Positions 1 to 12,083 of a stretch of DNA of 64,000 nt are shown here, in pieces (the stretch's first letter is position 1; each line of letters begins with the position of its first letter). The notes beneath the pieces were generated by a model. That model searched no databases, was not told where the DNA came from, and saw only the letters and a list, made by a program, of their open reading frames with translations. This DNA comes from Hibiscus mutabilis (Eukaryota; Streptophyta; Magnoliopsida; Malvales; Malvaceae). The DNA is taken from assembly GCA_019671005.1 (NCBI GenBank), contig CM033747.1, forward strand, positions 20,797,188 through 20,861,187, read 5' to 3'. A program made the translations under genes and the position numbers.

Positions 1-3000
1 GTCGAGCTATGTATCTTATCACGTATTATAGAGAAATGCAATGCCAATTTCAACATAATGCAAACATATAGAAATGCACTCACCTTGGCCATTTATTAAT
101 ATGCCTCACTAAGATCAACTATTGATCGTTTCCTTTATAGTACCTCGAACCTTCTTTTGACTCGGATCCAACTTCATTAATCACATGAATATAAATAAAC
201 ATTTGTTAGATTCATTTCTAATAATATTTCAATTAAACTATTTAATCATTCAACATAAAAATTTTCCATAAATTTCTTTCCTTCCTTATACTGTTTACAA
301 ACTCATTTTTGGTCCATAATGACCATTTTGATCTTCAAATAATTCTTCAAAGCTTTCTAACCAACATTAGACACAAATTGTCTCAATTTCCATTTTCTGT
401 CAACTTGCACTACCATCAAAGATTTACTTCTACAGGGCAGAATACATACTGAATCTTAATCTCCTTTATACCGTAAAAACTAGATTTGATAACGGTTCTA
501 ACGGTATAATCCACATAATTTAATAAAATCTACAAAAATTATGAAAATTCATCAAACTCCCGTTTACCGGGTTGTCCTGACAGAAACTGTTCTGTAATTT
601 TTCTGACCTTCATTCGATTAAAAATTAATATCTTTTAACTCGGAACTCAAAATCAGTTCCCGCTTGTTGGAAATGAAACTAGATTCGATAAGCTTTTCAA
701 CCATATAAAATAATAACCCATATTCAATTTATACGATTTATGGCAAATTTTCAAAGTCAAACTCCAGTATTGAATTTCGGAACAGATTGCTATTCTGTTT
801 TCTGACATTTCATCACTTAAAAATTCATATCTTTTGATATATGAATCGAAATCAATCACCATTTGTTTTAAAAGAAACTGATTTTAAATCGAGTTAGAGG
901 ACCGAATCTGATTTTTTGATTTTAAATCACTATATAATATTAGTTTAATTTCGGAACAGAATAGCAATCTGATTTTTCTAACTTCAAATCAAAATTACTA
1001 CTTGAATTCTATTAGGGTTTTGAGATTTTATGATTCCATGTTGAAATTCAAGTTGAAATCAAGCTTTTTTTTATTTTAAAATCATGTTATTGAGTTGAGA
1101 TTTAAACTCTACATGTTTTGATTATTATGAAGATAATTAGGGTTTATGGATTCATGCTATTTGTTGGAAATTCAACTTGAATCCATAAACCCTAATTATC
1201 TTCATAATAATCAAAACATGTAGAGTTTAAATCTCAACTCAATAACTTGATTTTAAAATCACAAAAGCTTGATTTCAACTTGAATATCAACATGGAATTA
1301 CAAAATCTCAAAACCCCCCAATTGAGTCCATAAACCCTAATTTCTTCTCATACAAAATTCTCATCAATCAAGCATATTTTCCACGAATTATTTACACCAA
1401 AAGATAGAGCTTGATGAGTAGAACAACTTTGTAGTTCGAAAGATTGCCTGAAAATTGAGTTTCGGGGCTTGAATCGAACTTGGAAAATTTCTCCTTTCTT
1501 CCCCCTCATTTTCGAAAATATGAAGATGAAGGAGACTTCATCTTTCGGCTCCTTTATTTTCCATTCCATCCAATTATGCCACTTGTAAATATAAATGAAT
1601 TTTAAATTCATTTAGATAGTGAAATTATTAAAATACCCTTTTAATCCAACGGTTGAGATTGATCTTATCATTAATCAAGGGCCAAGATTTACTCTTCCAT
1701 TTCCTTCTTCCAAAATTATCCTTGTAATTTTTTAAATATTTCAAAAATGCTATTGGGGTAAAATGACCAATTTTCCCTCCAACTAGTTTTTATTTACTAG
1801 TTTTCCATTCTTGTAAAAATTCAACTAAGTCTAGTTGGAATCCAACCAACTATAATAAAATATCCATAAAATAGTATTTTATGACTTTCCCATGGCTTTT
1901 GGATCAGTCTCTGAAATTTTAGTTCGATCTGATTTCCCGATATTCGTAAAATACTTCTACTACGATTTTACCTTTTCTGAACTATCGGATGTATTCCAAA
2001 AAATTCTATATTTCCGTATTCGAAAAATAAACATTATCATCTCATAAAAACTTCATTTCTTAAGGACTTAGACTAAAATTTTTTTAACTCAGTCTATTAT
2101 CCTGATAATTACGAAAATCTTCATAGAATAAAATTTAGCTTAGAATTCCTTTATCGATAATTCATTCGAATATTCTTTACTCTTACTGAGTGCAAAATAT
2201 CGATCAGAAACACTTTTATGGGACCTTCCCGAAGGTCACCCATCCTTGTATTTCTTGGAAAAGAAACTAGATTCGATAAGCTTTTTAACCATATAAACTA
2301 ATAGCCCATATTCAATTTGTACGATTTATGGCAAATTTTCAAAGTGGAACTCGAGTGTTGAATTTCGGAACAGATTGCTATTATGTTTTCTAACCTTTCA
2401 TCACTTAAAAATTCATATCTTTTGATATACGAATCGAAGTCAATCGGGGTTTGTTTTAAACAAAACTAGATGAATAAATATTTACATCGATATAAAATTC
2501 ACCATCTAACCATTTTTGTAGAATTTATGGTGAATTTTCAAACTTACTACCAAATTCTAGTTTTCCTACACAACTTCCATAAATAACTTCAAACTTTATA
2601 CTAATTTCTCCTTACTTTGCTATTTGTCAATTTGGTCTTCTTCCTTGATTGAAACCACTAATGTATCACTTTCTTCATCAAATAATTATTCAAAAATAAT
2701 TCCCTCAAATTTTTCATTCTTTCCGAAATAGTCACTAAAAATGCAAAGATAAGGATTCAAGCTTCTTAACTTTGCAAATTAGTCCTCAAATCAACATTAC
2801 TACTTGAATTATATTATTTCAAATAAAATCAGATTTAGTCCTTCTCTAAAACCTCATTTTCGAATTGGTCACTTAACTTTGACAAATTGTCAAAATGGTC
2901 ATTAACTCGATTTAACATCGGTTTTGCATTCTAACTTCAATTTCACATCTCCAACATCAATAATAATATAAATACACTATAAAAATCAGATTCGGTCCTC

Positions 3001-4431
3001 TAACTTTTAAGATTTCTGAAATGATCCCTATCTAATAAATTTAGGGTTTTGCTTCCAAATAACAATTCAAGCTTACTAAATCATTAATCTAACATCACAA
3101 ACCCCAAGTTAAACTTGAATCCATAAACCCTAATTATCTTCATAATAACCAAAACATGTAGAGTTTAAATCCCAACTCAATAACATGATTTTAACATCAC
3201 AAAAGCTTGATTTCAACTTGAATTTCAACATGGAATCATAACATCTCAAAACCCCCCAATTGAGTTCATAAACTCTAATTTCTTCTCATACAAAATTCTC
3301 ATCAATCAAGCATGTTTTCCACGAATTCTTTACACCAAAAGATAGAGCTTGATGAGTAGAACAACTTTGTAGTTCGAAAGATTACCTGAAAATCGAGTTT
3401 CGGGGCTTGAATCGAACTTGGAAAATTTATCCTTTCTTCCCCCCCATTTTCAAAAATATGAAGATGAAGGAGACTTCATATTTTGGCTCCTTTATTTTCC
3501 ATTCCATCCAATTATTCCACTTGTAAATATAAATGAATTTTAAATTCATTTAGATAGTGAAATTACTAAAATACCCTTTTAATCCAACGGTTGAGATTGA
3601 TCTTATCATTAATCAAGGGACAAGATTTACTATTCCATTTCCTTCTTCCAAAATTATCCTTGTAATTTTTTAAATATTTCAAAAATGCTATTGGGGCAAA
3701 ATAACCAATTTGCCCTCCAACTAGTTTTTATTTACTAGTTTGACATTCTTGTAAAAATTCAACTAAGTCTAGTTGGAATCCAACCAACTATAATAAAATA
3801 TTCATAAAATAGTATTTTATGACTTTCTCATGGCTTTTGGACTAGTCTCTGAAATTTCAGTTCGATCCGATTTCCCGATATTCATAAAATACTTATACTA
3901 CGATTTTACCTTTTTCGAACTATCGGATTTATTCCAAAAATTCTATATTTCCATATTCGGGAAATAAACATTCTCATCTCATAAAAACTTCCTTTCTTAA
4001 GGACTTAGACTGGATTATTTTAACTCAGTCTATTATCCCGATAATTATCAAAAATCTTCATAGAATAAAATTTATCTTAGAAATCCTTTATCGATAATTC
4101 ATTCGAATATTCTTTACTCTTACTGAGTCCAAAATATCGATCAGAAACACTTTTATGGGACATTCCCGAAGGTCACCCATCCTTGTATTTCTCTGGCCTA
4201 AGCACGCTTAACAATTTCATTTGATCCAAATTCGGTACCTTTTTCTGCATCTTAATTCTTAAAACCGATATCAAGATACATATTTCGATCCGATTCACTC
4301 TTATACTGAATAAAATTACTTGTTGGGGAAATTTACACTTTAGTCCCCAAACTTTTCCAAACTTTATACTTTAACCCCCTAAACTTTCAAAATTTACAAT
4401 TTAGTCACTAGCCAAAATTTGGGATATTACA
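1..4431 (-). mobile_element. Partial LTR (family B) of a chromovirus-like Ty3-gypsy element, internally rearranged
   Basis: No coding frame is supportable. The right end reads GGGATATTACA, so on the minus strand it begins TGTAATATCCC, a usual start for plant Del/Tekay-type LTRs. The left end is cut by the window. Landmarks are shared with 40272-44700: the CACTCACCTTGGCC block (about 77 here, about 41424 there) and the AAGCACGCTTAAC block (about 4200 here, about 43028 there). They are about 4.1 kb apart here but 1.6 kb apart there, because this copy contains a tandem duplication (about 1172-2253 resembles about 3111-4189; about 668-870 resembles about 2257-2466) and an inverted segment. It carries many pyrimidine-rich 'TTTAGTCC' stretches typical of these LTRs. 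Confidence 0.6.
1014..1316. repeat. Long inverted repeat (about 140-bp arms, 23-bp spacer)
   Basis: The arm at about 1014-1154 is the reverse complement of about 1178-1316 with few mismatches and small indels. The innermost pair is TTTATGGATTCA against TGAATCCATAAA. The same segment recurs in one orientation at about 3060-3260, so the left arm here is an inverted duplicate. As RNA it would form a long near-perfect hairpin. Confidence 0.85.
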
Positions 4432-6039
4432 TTTTGAACCTCGATCTACGGTCGTCAAAGCCGCCGTGCACGACACTGCCGGTACCATTGGAAAGGTATC
4501 GTCGAGACGAGTCTAACAGTGGTCGTCGCGTTGTTGTCTGAATTACCGTTCACTAGAATAAGTAAGAGGAAGTTTCGGAAGAGGCTCATTCAGCACGTTC
4601 CAGTCTTCACTGCCACAAACGGAGGCCACCATCGGCACCAGCGGTCAAAAAATAGCGGGACTGGAGCTCGCTACTACCGTCCAACCGTCGAATGAGGTCT
4701 CACGTACAACCGGCGAGAGTGGGCATGTGCAGCAGTAGGCGGGTGCACACAGCTACAGTGCACCGTGCCACACTTGATCTGGACCCAGTTTCACATGGGC
4801 TTGGCCACACTGGATCAGGCCACGCGGGTGCACGCTAGTTATGGTGCACCGCGTTACACCGAATTAGCCAGCTTGTCCAGGGTGTTGACCGGTTATTCAC
4901 TTTTTCTGGGGGACCTTACCCGGGGATTTCTTAATATTCTGGATCCATTGGCACAGTCCGTTTTGCCAAATTCGAACTCGGTAAGCTACTTTATGCGTTT
5001 GACCTTTCGAATCCATTAAAGTATGTGTTAATTGATACTGATGGTATTAATTGGTATACGAAGATTATTCGGGTTTGGATATCGGATCATGTGGATTGTT
5101 CAGGAAGTTTGAATGAGGATTTTGGTGATATCGGCTTAAGGTTATTGCACCTCAAACTCTGAAATGCTTCATGAGCATCATAAGTGTAATTGCTTTGCAT
5201 GTTAGTGGTTGCAAATTAGGAGATGAGTAATAAGCATGTGTTGATACTGATAGTTCGAGGCTTGGTAATTATTGAGATGCTTGATGAGCTTGAGAATGTT
5301 CGAGTCTGTTATGAGCTTTAGAGACCGTGTAGGATTGTTTGAATATCCGTATGATTATTTGACTGTATAATTGGTTGATTGATTGATACATGATGATGCC
5401 TCGTGTATTAGCTGAATAAATTAATATGTTCGATCTAATATTGGTAAGATACAATACTGATAAATATTCGATTAAATGGTTGAAAATCGGTAATTATTAT
5501 TAAATTATTTAAATGCGCTAGCAACAAACCATAATGACTTTCATAAGCTTTAGGGGTAGAAGAGAGAGTCGTAATTAATATCGATGCCGACGGGCTTAAT
5601 GACCTATACTATTAGTTGAAGATAGGGGTTATAATAACAGACTAATACCGACAAATACTTGATAAATTGCTCATGGAATCGAAAATCAACACTAATAGTT
5701 TAAAAGCCAGTTTGAGATGGAAATTGACGTATATGATTAACAAGGGAGTATTACCATAATCAATGGGGTAATGTGGATTGATAGAAATAATTGATGGGAG
5801 TGAACTATATACTCCTCCATAAAATGTAATAACTCGGTAATGCTTGATTTTGTTGTAATAGCAACAATAGGGACCCGTGGTGGGTCGTATGATGTTGTGT
5901 GCCATGTAGGACACTTGTATGGATCCTTGGTGGATCATATGTGGTTGTGCCATGTGTGGGCACTTGATTGGTCACGAGTCTTTGTTTGGTGGGATCCGGA
6001 TACCTAGAGTTAGGTGTTGCAACACTTTAAAGACTTCCA

Positions 6040-6237
6040 AATGGAGGATCTCAATGCTTTGTGGATGCGGGCCTCATTCGAAGATGCTTGATGGGAGATT
6101 CTGAGCATGGATAGAGGATCCCAATGCTTTGTGGATGTGGGCCTCATCCCTATGAGTGTAGAATCCCGATGATTTGTGGACGCGGACCTCACTCGGAGCG
6201 TACGATCTCGATGCTTTGTGGACACGGGCGTCACTCC
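6040..6237 (+). repeat. Four-unit minisatellite with stem-loop units in LTR C
   Basis: Units of about 45-70 bp share a core near GATCYCRATGCTTTGTGGA. Each core is flanked by a different self-complementary pair: AAT-g-GAGG/CCTCATT (6040-6078), GGAT-a-GAGG/CCTCATCC (6109-6149), GAGTG/CACTC (6154-6194) and GGAGCG/CACTCC with one mismatch (6195-6237). Confidence 0.7.
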
Positions 6238-6709
6238 AGATGTTATGGTTATGATTTTGTGTGTTTCGCTCGGGTGATCTAGTAAGATCCTGAGTATGAT
6301 TGGGCCTAGGGGCTATGTATGATGTTTTGCTATGTAGAAAGCATGTGTTTAGACGGCTAGCGGTAGCGCCACATGTTTATTTATCTCTTTTTTTTGCTCG
6401 TACTAGCTTGCATGCTTATGTTTATGATTAGCATGAAGTATAGTAGAGTAGATGTGTATCACTGAGCTTTGTAAGCTCAGCGCTCGAAATTGTTGTTTCC
6501 GTGTGTAGGTTGATCGCGGGATCGAGGATCACTATCTGTATGAGATTCTAGCAAGCGGCGTTGTTAGAGTATGATACTTGTATTTAGTGGGATGTGTATT
6601 CATAGAACCTTACGTTTATGAGTCTGTAATCCTTATTTTGAATTTATATTAATCAAGTCAAATATTTAAATATTTTATTTAATTGGAGCTCCTTTGTAAC
6701 GTTTAATCG

Positions 6710-6742
6710 TATATATATATATATATATTTATTTATTTATTT
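6710..6742. repeat. AT dinucleotide run followed by ATTT run
   Basis: A simple (AT)n tract runs into (ATTT)n inside the 3' part of LTR C. Confidence 0.9.
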
Positions 6743-6852
6743 TTGAATCGTGGGCTTTAAATATTTTTGAAAAGCATTTTATTTAGGCCAAGCTAAATTG
6801 AGAAATTCTATGATTTTGGTTTGTTCTTGAGGCCCAAATTTGACATATTACA

Positions 6853-7318
6853 GGTCTGTCTGTACCGGTACGGGTCCTTAAGGGTCGGTATGCGGGGAGC
6901 TGTCTCGGCTCAATCTGGGCAAAAATGCCAAGGCGTACTGATACGCCTGGTAACCGTATCGATACGTATAACTGAAAAATTGGATAATTATTTTAAGTTG
7001 AAATTTAACAAGTAAGCATGAAACCTAACTAATTAAGGTTTGGTAACTTTAATTTTAAATAAGTCCTCTTAATTATCTATAATTCCAATTTGGTCCCTAA
7101 AATGCAATCTCGTGCAATTGGATGTCAATTTGACGCTCGATTGAGTTGTAAATTTCACCGTTACCAGCATGATCACCTTAGGACTTAATTATGCATTTAG
7201 ATAAGATAAAATAAAAAAATTGGACCATTTCCTAAGTAGTTCGTCAGAGTTTATCTCGGCAAACAAAATGTAACTCGCTCGGTTCGGTCTAGCGACTAGA
7301 CCGGATCAAGGGGTTACA
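6853..7318 (+). mobile_element. 3' fragment of a Tekay-family LTR (same family as the 57512 element)
   Basis: The end TCGGTTCGGTCTAGCG...GGGGTTACA is the reverse complement, with substitutions, of the start of the LTRs at 57512 and 62758. It also contains the CGTATCGATACG-type palindromes found in those LTRs. The 5' part is missing and it begins exactly where LTR C stops. Confidence 0.65.
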
Positions 7319-8168
7319 ATAAGTAATTGTTATGTAACAAATAATATTGAAGCAACCCGTTAACTATTCGATTTCACGTTGAATACCCTAATAAAGGTAA
7401 GCAAGGTGGATCTGTAGTGATGAGTGTCACAAGAATTCACAATGGAGAGTGTTACAACTTTAGAGAAAAAAATGATTTGAACAGAGAATTGAGAAGTGTC
7501 ATTTCCTGTTATTTATGACTGCTTCTCATTTATTTATGTTTGCTTTAATTTTAGTCCTTTTTTGTTGTTGTTTTTCCATTTAAATTGTCATGTCATTCAA
7601 TTTAGTCCTTGTTTATTTGTTTCATGTATTTTATTATTATTACTAATACTATTATTATTACTATTTTTACTTATATTTTAATTATTAGTAGTAATATTAT
7701 TATTAGTATTATTATTTTCACATATTATTATTTAATTAGTTATTTTATTTTTAATAATATGTTTTTATGAACTTATATAATATTTTATATTATTTTAATG
7801 TAATATTTTTTATGACCACGTATTGTACGTATATATAATATAATTTTTTAAAATATTTAGTAAAAAAGTGTATATATTTTGTACTTTAATATATATATAT
7901 AGTAAAACAATATTTTTGAATATAAAATTTATGTTTTTATTTAAATTATAAACATAATATATTCTATATTATTTTTAATATTTATATACATTTGCATATC
8001 ATGTTCATTTTACATCATTTTCATACAATGAAATTTTACAAAATCGAGGCAATATTCCCCTATTTAGGAAGTTCGAGAGATCGTGTTTCGGACTTACAAG
8101 AGATCAATAATCCTAAATAAAAGAACACTCTTTAAATAAAATTACGATATTCAAGACAATGTTCTTTT
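7319..8168. other. AT-rich intergenic DNA without recognisable gene
   Basis: The stretch is dominated by ATT/TAT low-complexity runs (7620-7990). The small ORF at 7496-7681 is a leucine/phenylalanine run caused by this composition. I see no domain, RNA gene or element end. Confidence 0.7.
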
Positions 8169-8176
8169 ATTAGAAC

Positions 8177-8651
8177 CAGTGGCGAATCTATAAAAATATT
8201 ATCACCTAGGCCAATATAAATATAACAAAAAAATTACTAACAATTTATTATCTAGCTCTAGCTTATTTGTGTAATTGTATCACTATTATTGAAGATAGAT
8301 AATCAAAGAAAAGAAACCTACTAATATTAGGATAACTCCATAACATAATATGACAGCAAAAAAATGTCATTGAGAATTACTATAGCAGCTTAGAAAACAC
8401 GCTACAATTTTCATGATACCACCAAACAAAATAATAAGTGGTTCCAAATTAAATATTGAAACAGTAAAAAAGGAAAAATAAGATATGCTAATTTTCAATG
8501 TTAATTGCTTGAAAATAATGGAACCAATATTTTTTGGTTTAGATGTTTAGGGAAACGAAGAAAAGAACTATAAAAAATATCTTACCTCTCAAAATTAGGA
8601 TATTTAGGTATTAATAAAATTTAAAAAAATGGCATGGGGTGGGCCCTGGCC
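8177..8651. mobile_element. Non-autonomous hAT-like element with 8-bp TSD
   Basis: It starts CAGTGGCGAATC, which resembles the ends of many plant hAT MITEs, and is flanked by a perfect 8-bp direct repeat ATTAGAAC (8169-8176 and 8652-8659). An 8-bp duplication fits the hAT superfamily. The right end (GGGCCCTGGCC) is G/C-rich but not a clear inverted copy of the left, so the terminal repeat is imperfect. There is no ORF. Confidence 0.55.
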
Positions 8652-8750
8652 ATTAGAACATTAGAGGTGGTGCCCCTGGCTCACTAAAGTGTCACTTATT
8701 AATGTTCGAAATAAAAGAACGTCCTTTTAAGAAATATTGAACAAATAGTT

Positions 8751-10263
8751 TTATTTTAAGGGTAAATTACTACAATGATCACTTATGTTTAGGGTTTGTA
8801 CAGTTTTGGTCACCGATTTTCAAATTCGACCGTTATGGTCACTTACGTTTTTTATCTGTAAACTTATGTTCACTGGGATTTTGTTGCCGTTAAACGTTAA
8901 CAGGAGGCTAATCTGACACAATAAAAAGAAGGATAAATTACCTAGATAGTCCCTAAATTATTACTTCACTTCTATTTTGACCACCGAAATAAAAACAATT
9001 TGTATAATTACACATTTAATCCTTCATATTTACAATTTTTATTTCTTCTCCCCTCCACCATCTCCCATATGCTTCTTCATCTAACCCAATCCCTAATTTT
9101 CTACTATATTATTCCTCAATTCACATTGTATACTATAATCCATTGCATTCAGTTCTGGAATCAAAGGAAGAAAATCACCATGTTTAGTTAAAGTGATTTT
9201 GTGTACCATTATAATGAGATTAAATGATTTTGTTGTAGAAGAGGCTAACTATAAATATGTTCCGAAATTGGAACTAGAAGTTGTTCTAGTTCAATCTTTT
9301 AATAAACTAAAGCTTGAAGAAAGCTGCATTATAGTTGACAGCAGCGAGCTCCATTCTCTTTCTAATGAATTACGATAACGACGATCATTTAAGGTAGGAT
9401 ACTCTTACCCTCAGAACTTTCAGTAAATTTAGGCTACTCTCAGATGTTTAGCTCGGCATGAACATCTATATCACAGAAGCTTAGTTGAATCTAACATTCC
9501 ATGTTTTCTTGAATAGAAAAAGTTTCGGGAGGCTTTTCTTCGAAGTGGATGCTACCGAAGCCATCAACATCCATGATCTATCAAGGAGAAAGGAAAGAAC
9601 ATTGAACTATTTAATGACAGCAAGAAGTCAAAATCACAAAAGATGGGATTTTCTGAATCGGATTGGGAAATTCTTTAGATTAAATTAGAATGGTTTTGAG
9701 AATAAACACAAACAAGAGGCCCTCAATTTTTGAGATTAGAATTTCCATGGGTTAAAATGTATAGAGATAGAGAGCATTAGGCAGTCGAGTAAGCTCGATG
9801 GAGACTTATTTTTCGTCTAAATTGTTGTGTTTGCTTGTAATAATTAATCACATAAAGCATTAATCAACGTGTGAAAAAATACACGGTGTGAATTGGGGAT
9901 TAATATAGTAGAAAATTAGGGATTGTGTTAAATGAAGAAGAACATGGAAGATGGTGGAGGGGAGAAGAAATTAAAAAAATTGTAAATATAGAGGATTAAA
10001 TATATAATTATACAAATTATTTTTATTTTGGTGGTCAAAATAAGAGTGAAGTAATAGTTTAGGGATATCTAGGTAGTTTATCCTTCTTTTTATTGTGCCA
10101 GATCAGTCTCCCGTTAACGTTTAATAACAGCAAACATTCCAATGGCCATAAGTTTACATATTGAAAACGTAAGTAACCATAACAATCGAATTTAAAAATC
10201 AGTTACCAAAACTGTACAAACTCTAACATAAGTGATCATTGCAATAGTTTACTCTTATTTTAA
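8751..10263. mobile_element. Mutator-type (MULE) element, Pack-MULE candidate, with perfect 9-bp TSD
   Basis: The element occupies 8760-10254. It is bounded by the 9-bp direct repeat TTATTTTAA (8751-8759, 10255-10263). Terminal inverted repeats of about 260-290 bp (8760 to about 9030; about 9960 to 10254) start GGGTAAATTACTACAATG and end in its complement. A 9-bp TSD and long TIRs are typical of Mutator elements. The 0.9-kb interior differs from the MITE-sized relatives at 21775 and encodes protein-like stretches in the plus direction. No transposase is seen. Confidence 0.8.
9193..9688 (+). pseudogene. Protein-like fragment, possibly captured host exons, inside the MULE
   Basis: I do not recognise the family. 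Three consecutive plus-strand pieces look like real protein rather than AT-rich noise. Piece 1 is about 9193-9378 (acidic, ends HSLSNELR). Piece 2 is about 9379-9514 in another frame, containing LARHEHLYHRSLVES and interrupted by two stops. Piece 3 is about 9509-9688, containing FEVDATEAINIHDLSRRKER, then ARSQNHKRWDFLNRIGKFF. Together they read as one degraded protein with frameshifts and stops. The position between long MULE TIRs is what a Pack-MULE that captured gene fragments would show. A decayed element gene is the alternative. Confidence 0.45.
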
Positions 10264-11633
10264 TGTATTTAGGGGTCATATTTTAAATTGTATTCAAATT
10301 CACAATCTCCAAGATTACGAAACTAAATAATCGACTAGTTATTAATTTTGTGCGTTGTGTGGGTGATAATCTTTACCCATACATAACAGACCTTTTAACG
10401 CCTTTTTCTTTTGCAGACCAAAAATCATTTTGTCAATGCTGATGTGAGATGTGCTTCGATAAAATTCTTATCCATTGTATCTCCATTTCTTGTTGTTTGT
10501 TCCTTCAAGTGACAATCTCTTTTTGGTTTTACAACTCAACAATTCGACATTTTTATCGAAATATACCATTTATTTAATTATAAAATTAACACCTATCGAA
10601 GTTCATTTACTGAAATGACATCTCCTTGATACATATGACAAGGACGTACTTGAGGGAACACATTTTTATTTACATGGCACAATTTTATGAAGACATAATT
10701 GACGAAACATACCATTTGTTAGATATCAAGTAAGGTGACATCATAATAAAGAAAATTAAAAGTAACTAGATAAAAAGAAGAAAATTTATCTTTATTCTCA
10801 TTATTTTTAATTTTTTTTATTCTGGTGTTACCTTACTTGATATCTAATAGAAGGAACGTTTCGACATATATACCTTTTGAGGATTGTTTCACGTATCTTC
10901 TCAGGGTTTCATTATCACGAAGAAAAAAGCGTGTCTATCAACCACATTTTTGCTTTATATGTCAAAAAACTTTATTTTGATAAATAATCTTAAATAGGTA
11001 TTATTTCAATAATTATTTTTTTGTTAAATTTAGGTGAAATGCCAAAAATTTTGGAACTGTGTAGAAGAAATTACATGCATCGCAAAGAATTTTTAGAGTC
11101 GGTAAGCAGGAAAATTGATTCAAACCTTCGAGTTTGATTTGCGTTTTATTACGTTCAATTTCGACTTAGTTAAATTAATAATTTTCGTCATTGAGTATAA
11201 TTTAATTGATATTATCGTTGGTATAATATATAAAAAATGTAAAATTAAATATGTTTAAGCGTTCAATATCTTCCGATTTATATCATGCGTATTAAAAAAA
11301 ATAATTATTTAAATATTATACATATAACTATTTTCATGTAGCTTGATATGTATTACATAATTATTTTGTGGTAAAGGAATGAGTTGTTCTACATAGGTGA
11401 CTCGAGCTTGAGTAGCATAGTTTGTAGATATGTAGGTTTATTCAAATTTTAAATTAGACTAAGATACTAATTTATAACTAAGTTAAAATACTTAAAAATA
11501 TAAATAATGTTGCCATACATAAAAATATCAATCAATCTTATAAAATATTACAAAAAATCATTTTAATCGTAATTAATAAATAACATCGAATAAAATATCG
11601 GACACTCCTACTCTTCTCTCGTAGAAAAATTAA
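10264..11633. other. AT-rich intergenic DNA
   Basis: No coding frame is supportable. It holds one short inverted-repeat element (10701-10862). The rest is anonymous AT-rich sequence. Confidence 0.6.
10701..10862. repeat. Short inverted repeat (MITE-like)
   Basis: Arms GACGAAAC...TTAGATATCAAGTAAGGTGAC and GTTACCTTACTTGATATCTAA...GTTTCGAC are complementary for about 30 bp without a break, and for longer with small indels. They surround about 65 bp of A/T-rich centre. No clear target duplication was found. Confidence 0.65.
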
Positions 11634-12083
11634 TGGTAAAGTACACAAATAGTCACTAAACTATCTCCAAAAATACAAAATATTATCAAACTTTCAAAAA
11701 TTATATGATGAGCATTAAACTTTAGTTTTTGTTACAAAATGGTCACTGAGCCGTTAACTGTAATTAACTGGGTGACATGACAGTTACAAAAATTTAAATA
11801 ATAGAACATTTAATCGTCCGTATTGACACATTCAATCAATTTATTTCTAATTTAATCCTCATTATAGATGTCTAAATTGATTGAATGTGTAAATATTGAG
11901 GATCAAATATGTTATTATACAAAATTTTGTACCTGTCAAGTTTTCTTGTTAATGACAGTAAACGACTCAGTGATTATTTTCTAATAAAAATTAAAGTTTA
12001 ATGCTCATTATGTAACTTTTAAAAGTTCAGTGACCATTTTATATTTTTAGAGATAGTTTAGTGACCATTTATATACTTTATTC
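11634..12083. mobile_element. Mutator-type MITE, copy 1 of a two-copy family
   Basis: A 450-bp palindromic element with arms of about 200 bp reading 'TCACTAAACTATCT...', same family as 21041-21481. The left end is TGGTAAAGTACACAAAT and the right end its degraded complement. Flanks AAAAATTAA (11625-11633) and GAAAAGTAA (12084-12092) match at 7 of 9 positions, consistent with an aged 9-bp TSD. Confidence 0.7.

Larger units (their letters stand above)
4432..6852 (+). mobile_element. LTR fragment, family C (same family as 16963-19737), 5'-truncated
   Basis: It aligns in the same order with 17240-19737: the GTCGTC-rich segment, the CACCGYRYCACAC segment, the GGACCYTACC block before a TTTGCCAAATTC block, the TAAGCTTTAGGG block, the repeat array at 6040-6237, the GTTGATCG block and the GCCCAAAT end. 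The first about 280 bp of the family are missing, and the 3' end reads CATATTACA where the complete copy reads GGTGTTACA. Short ORFs at 4765 and 5919 have no recognisable product. It abuts the end of LTR B directly, so a deletion or nested insertion made the junction. Confidence 0.7.
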
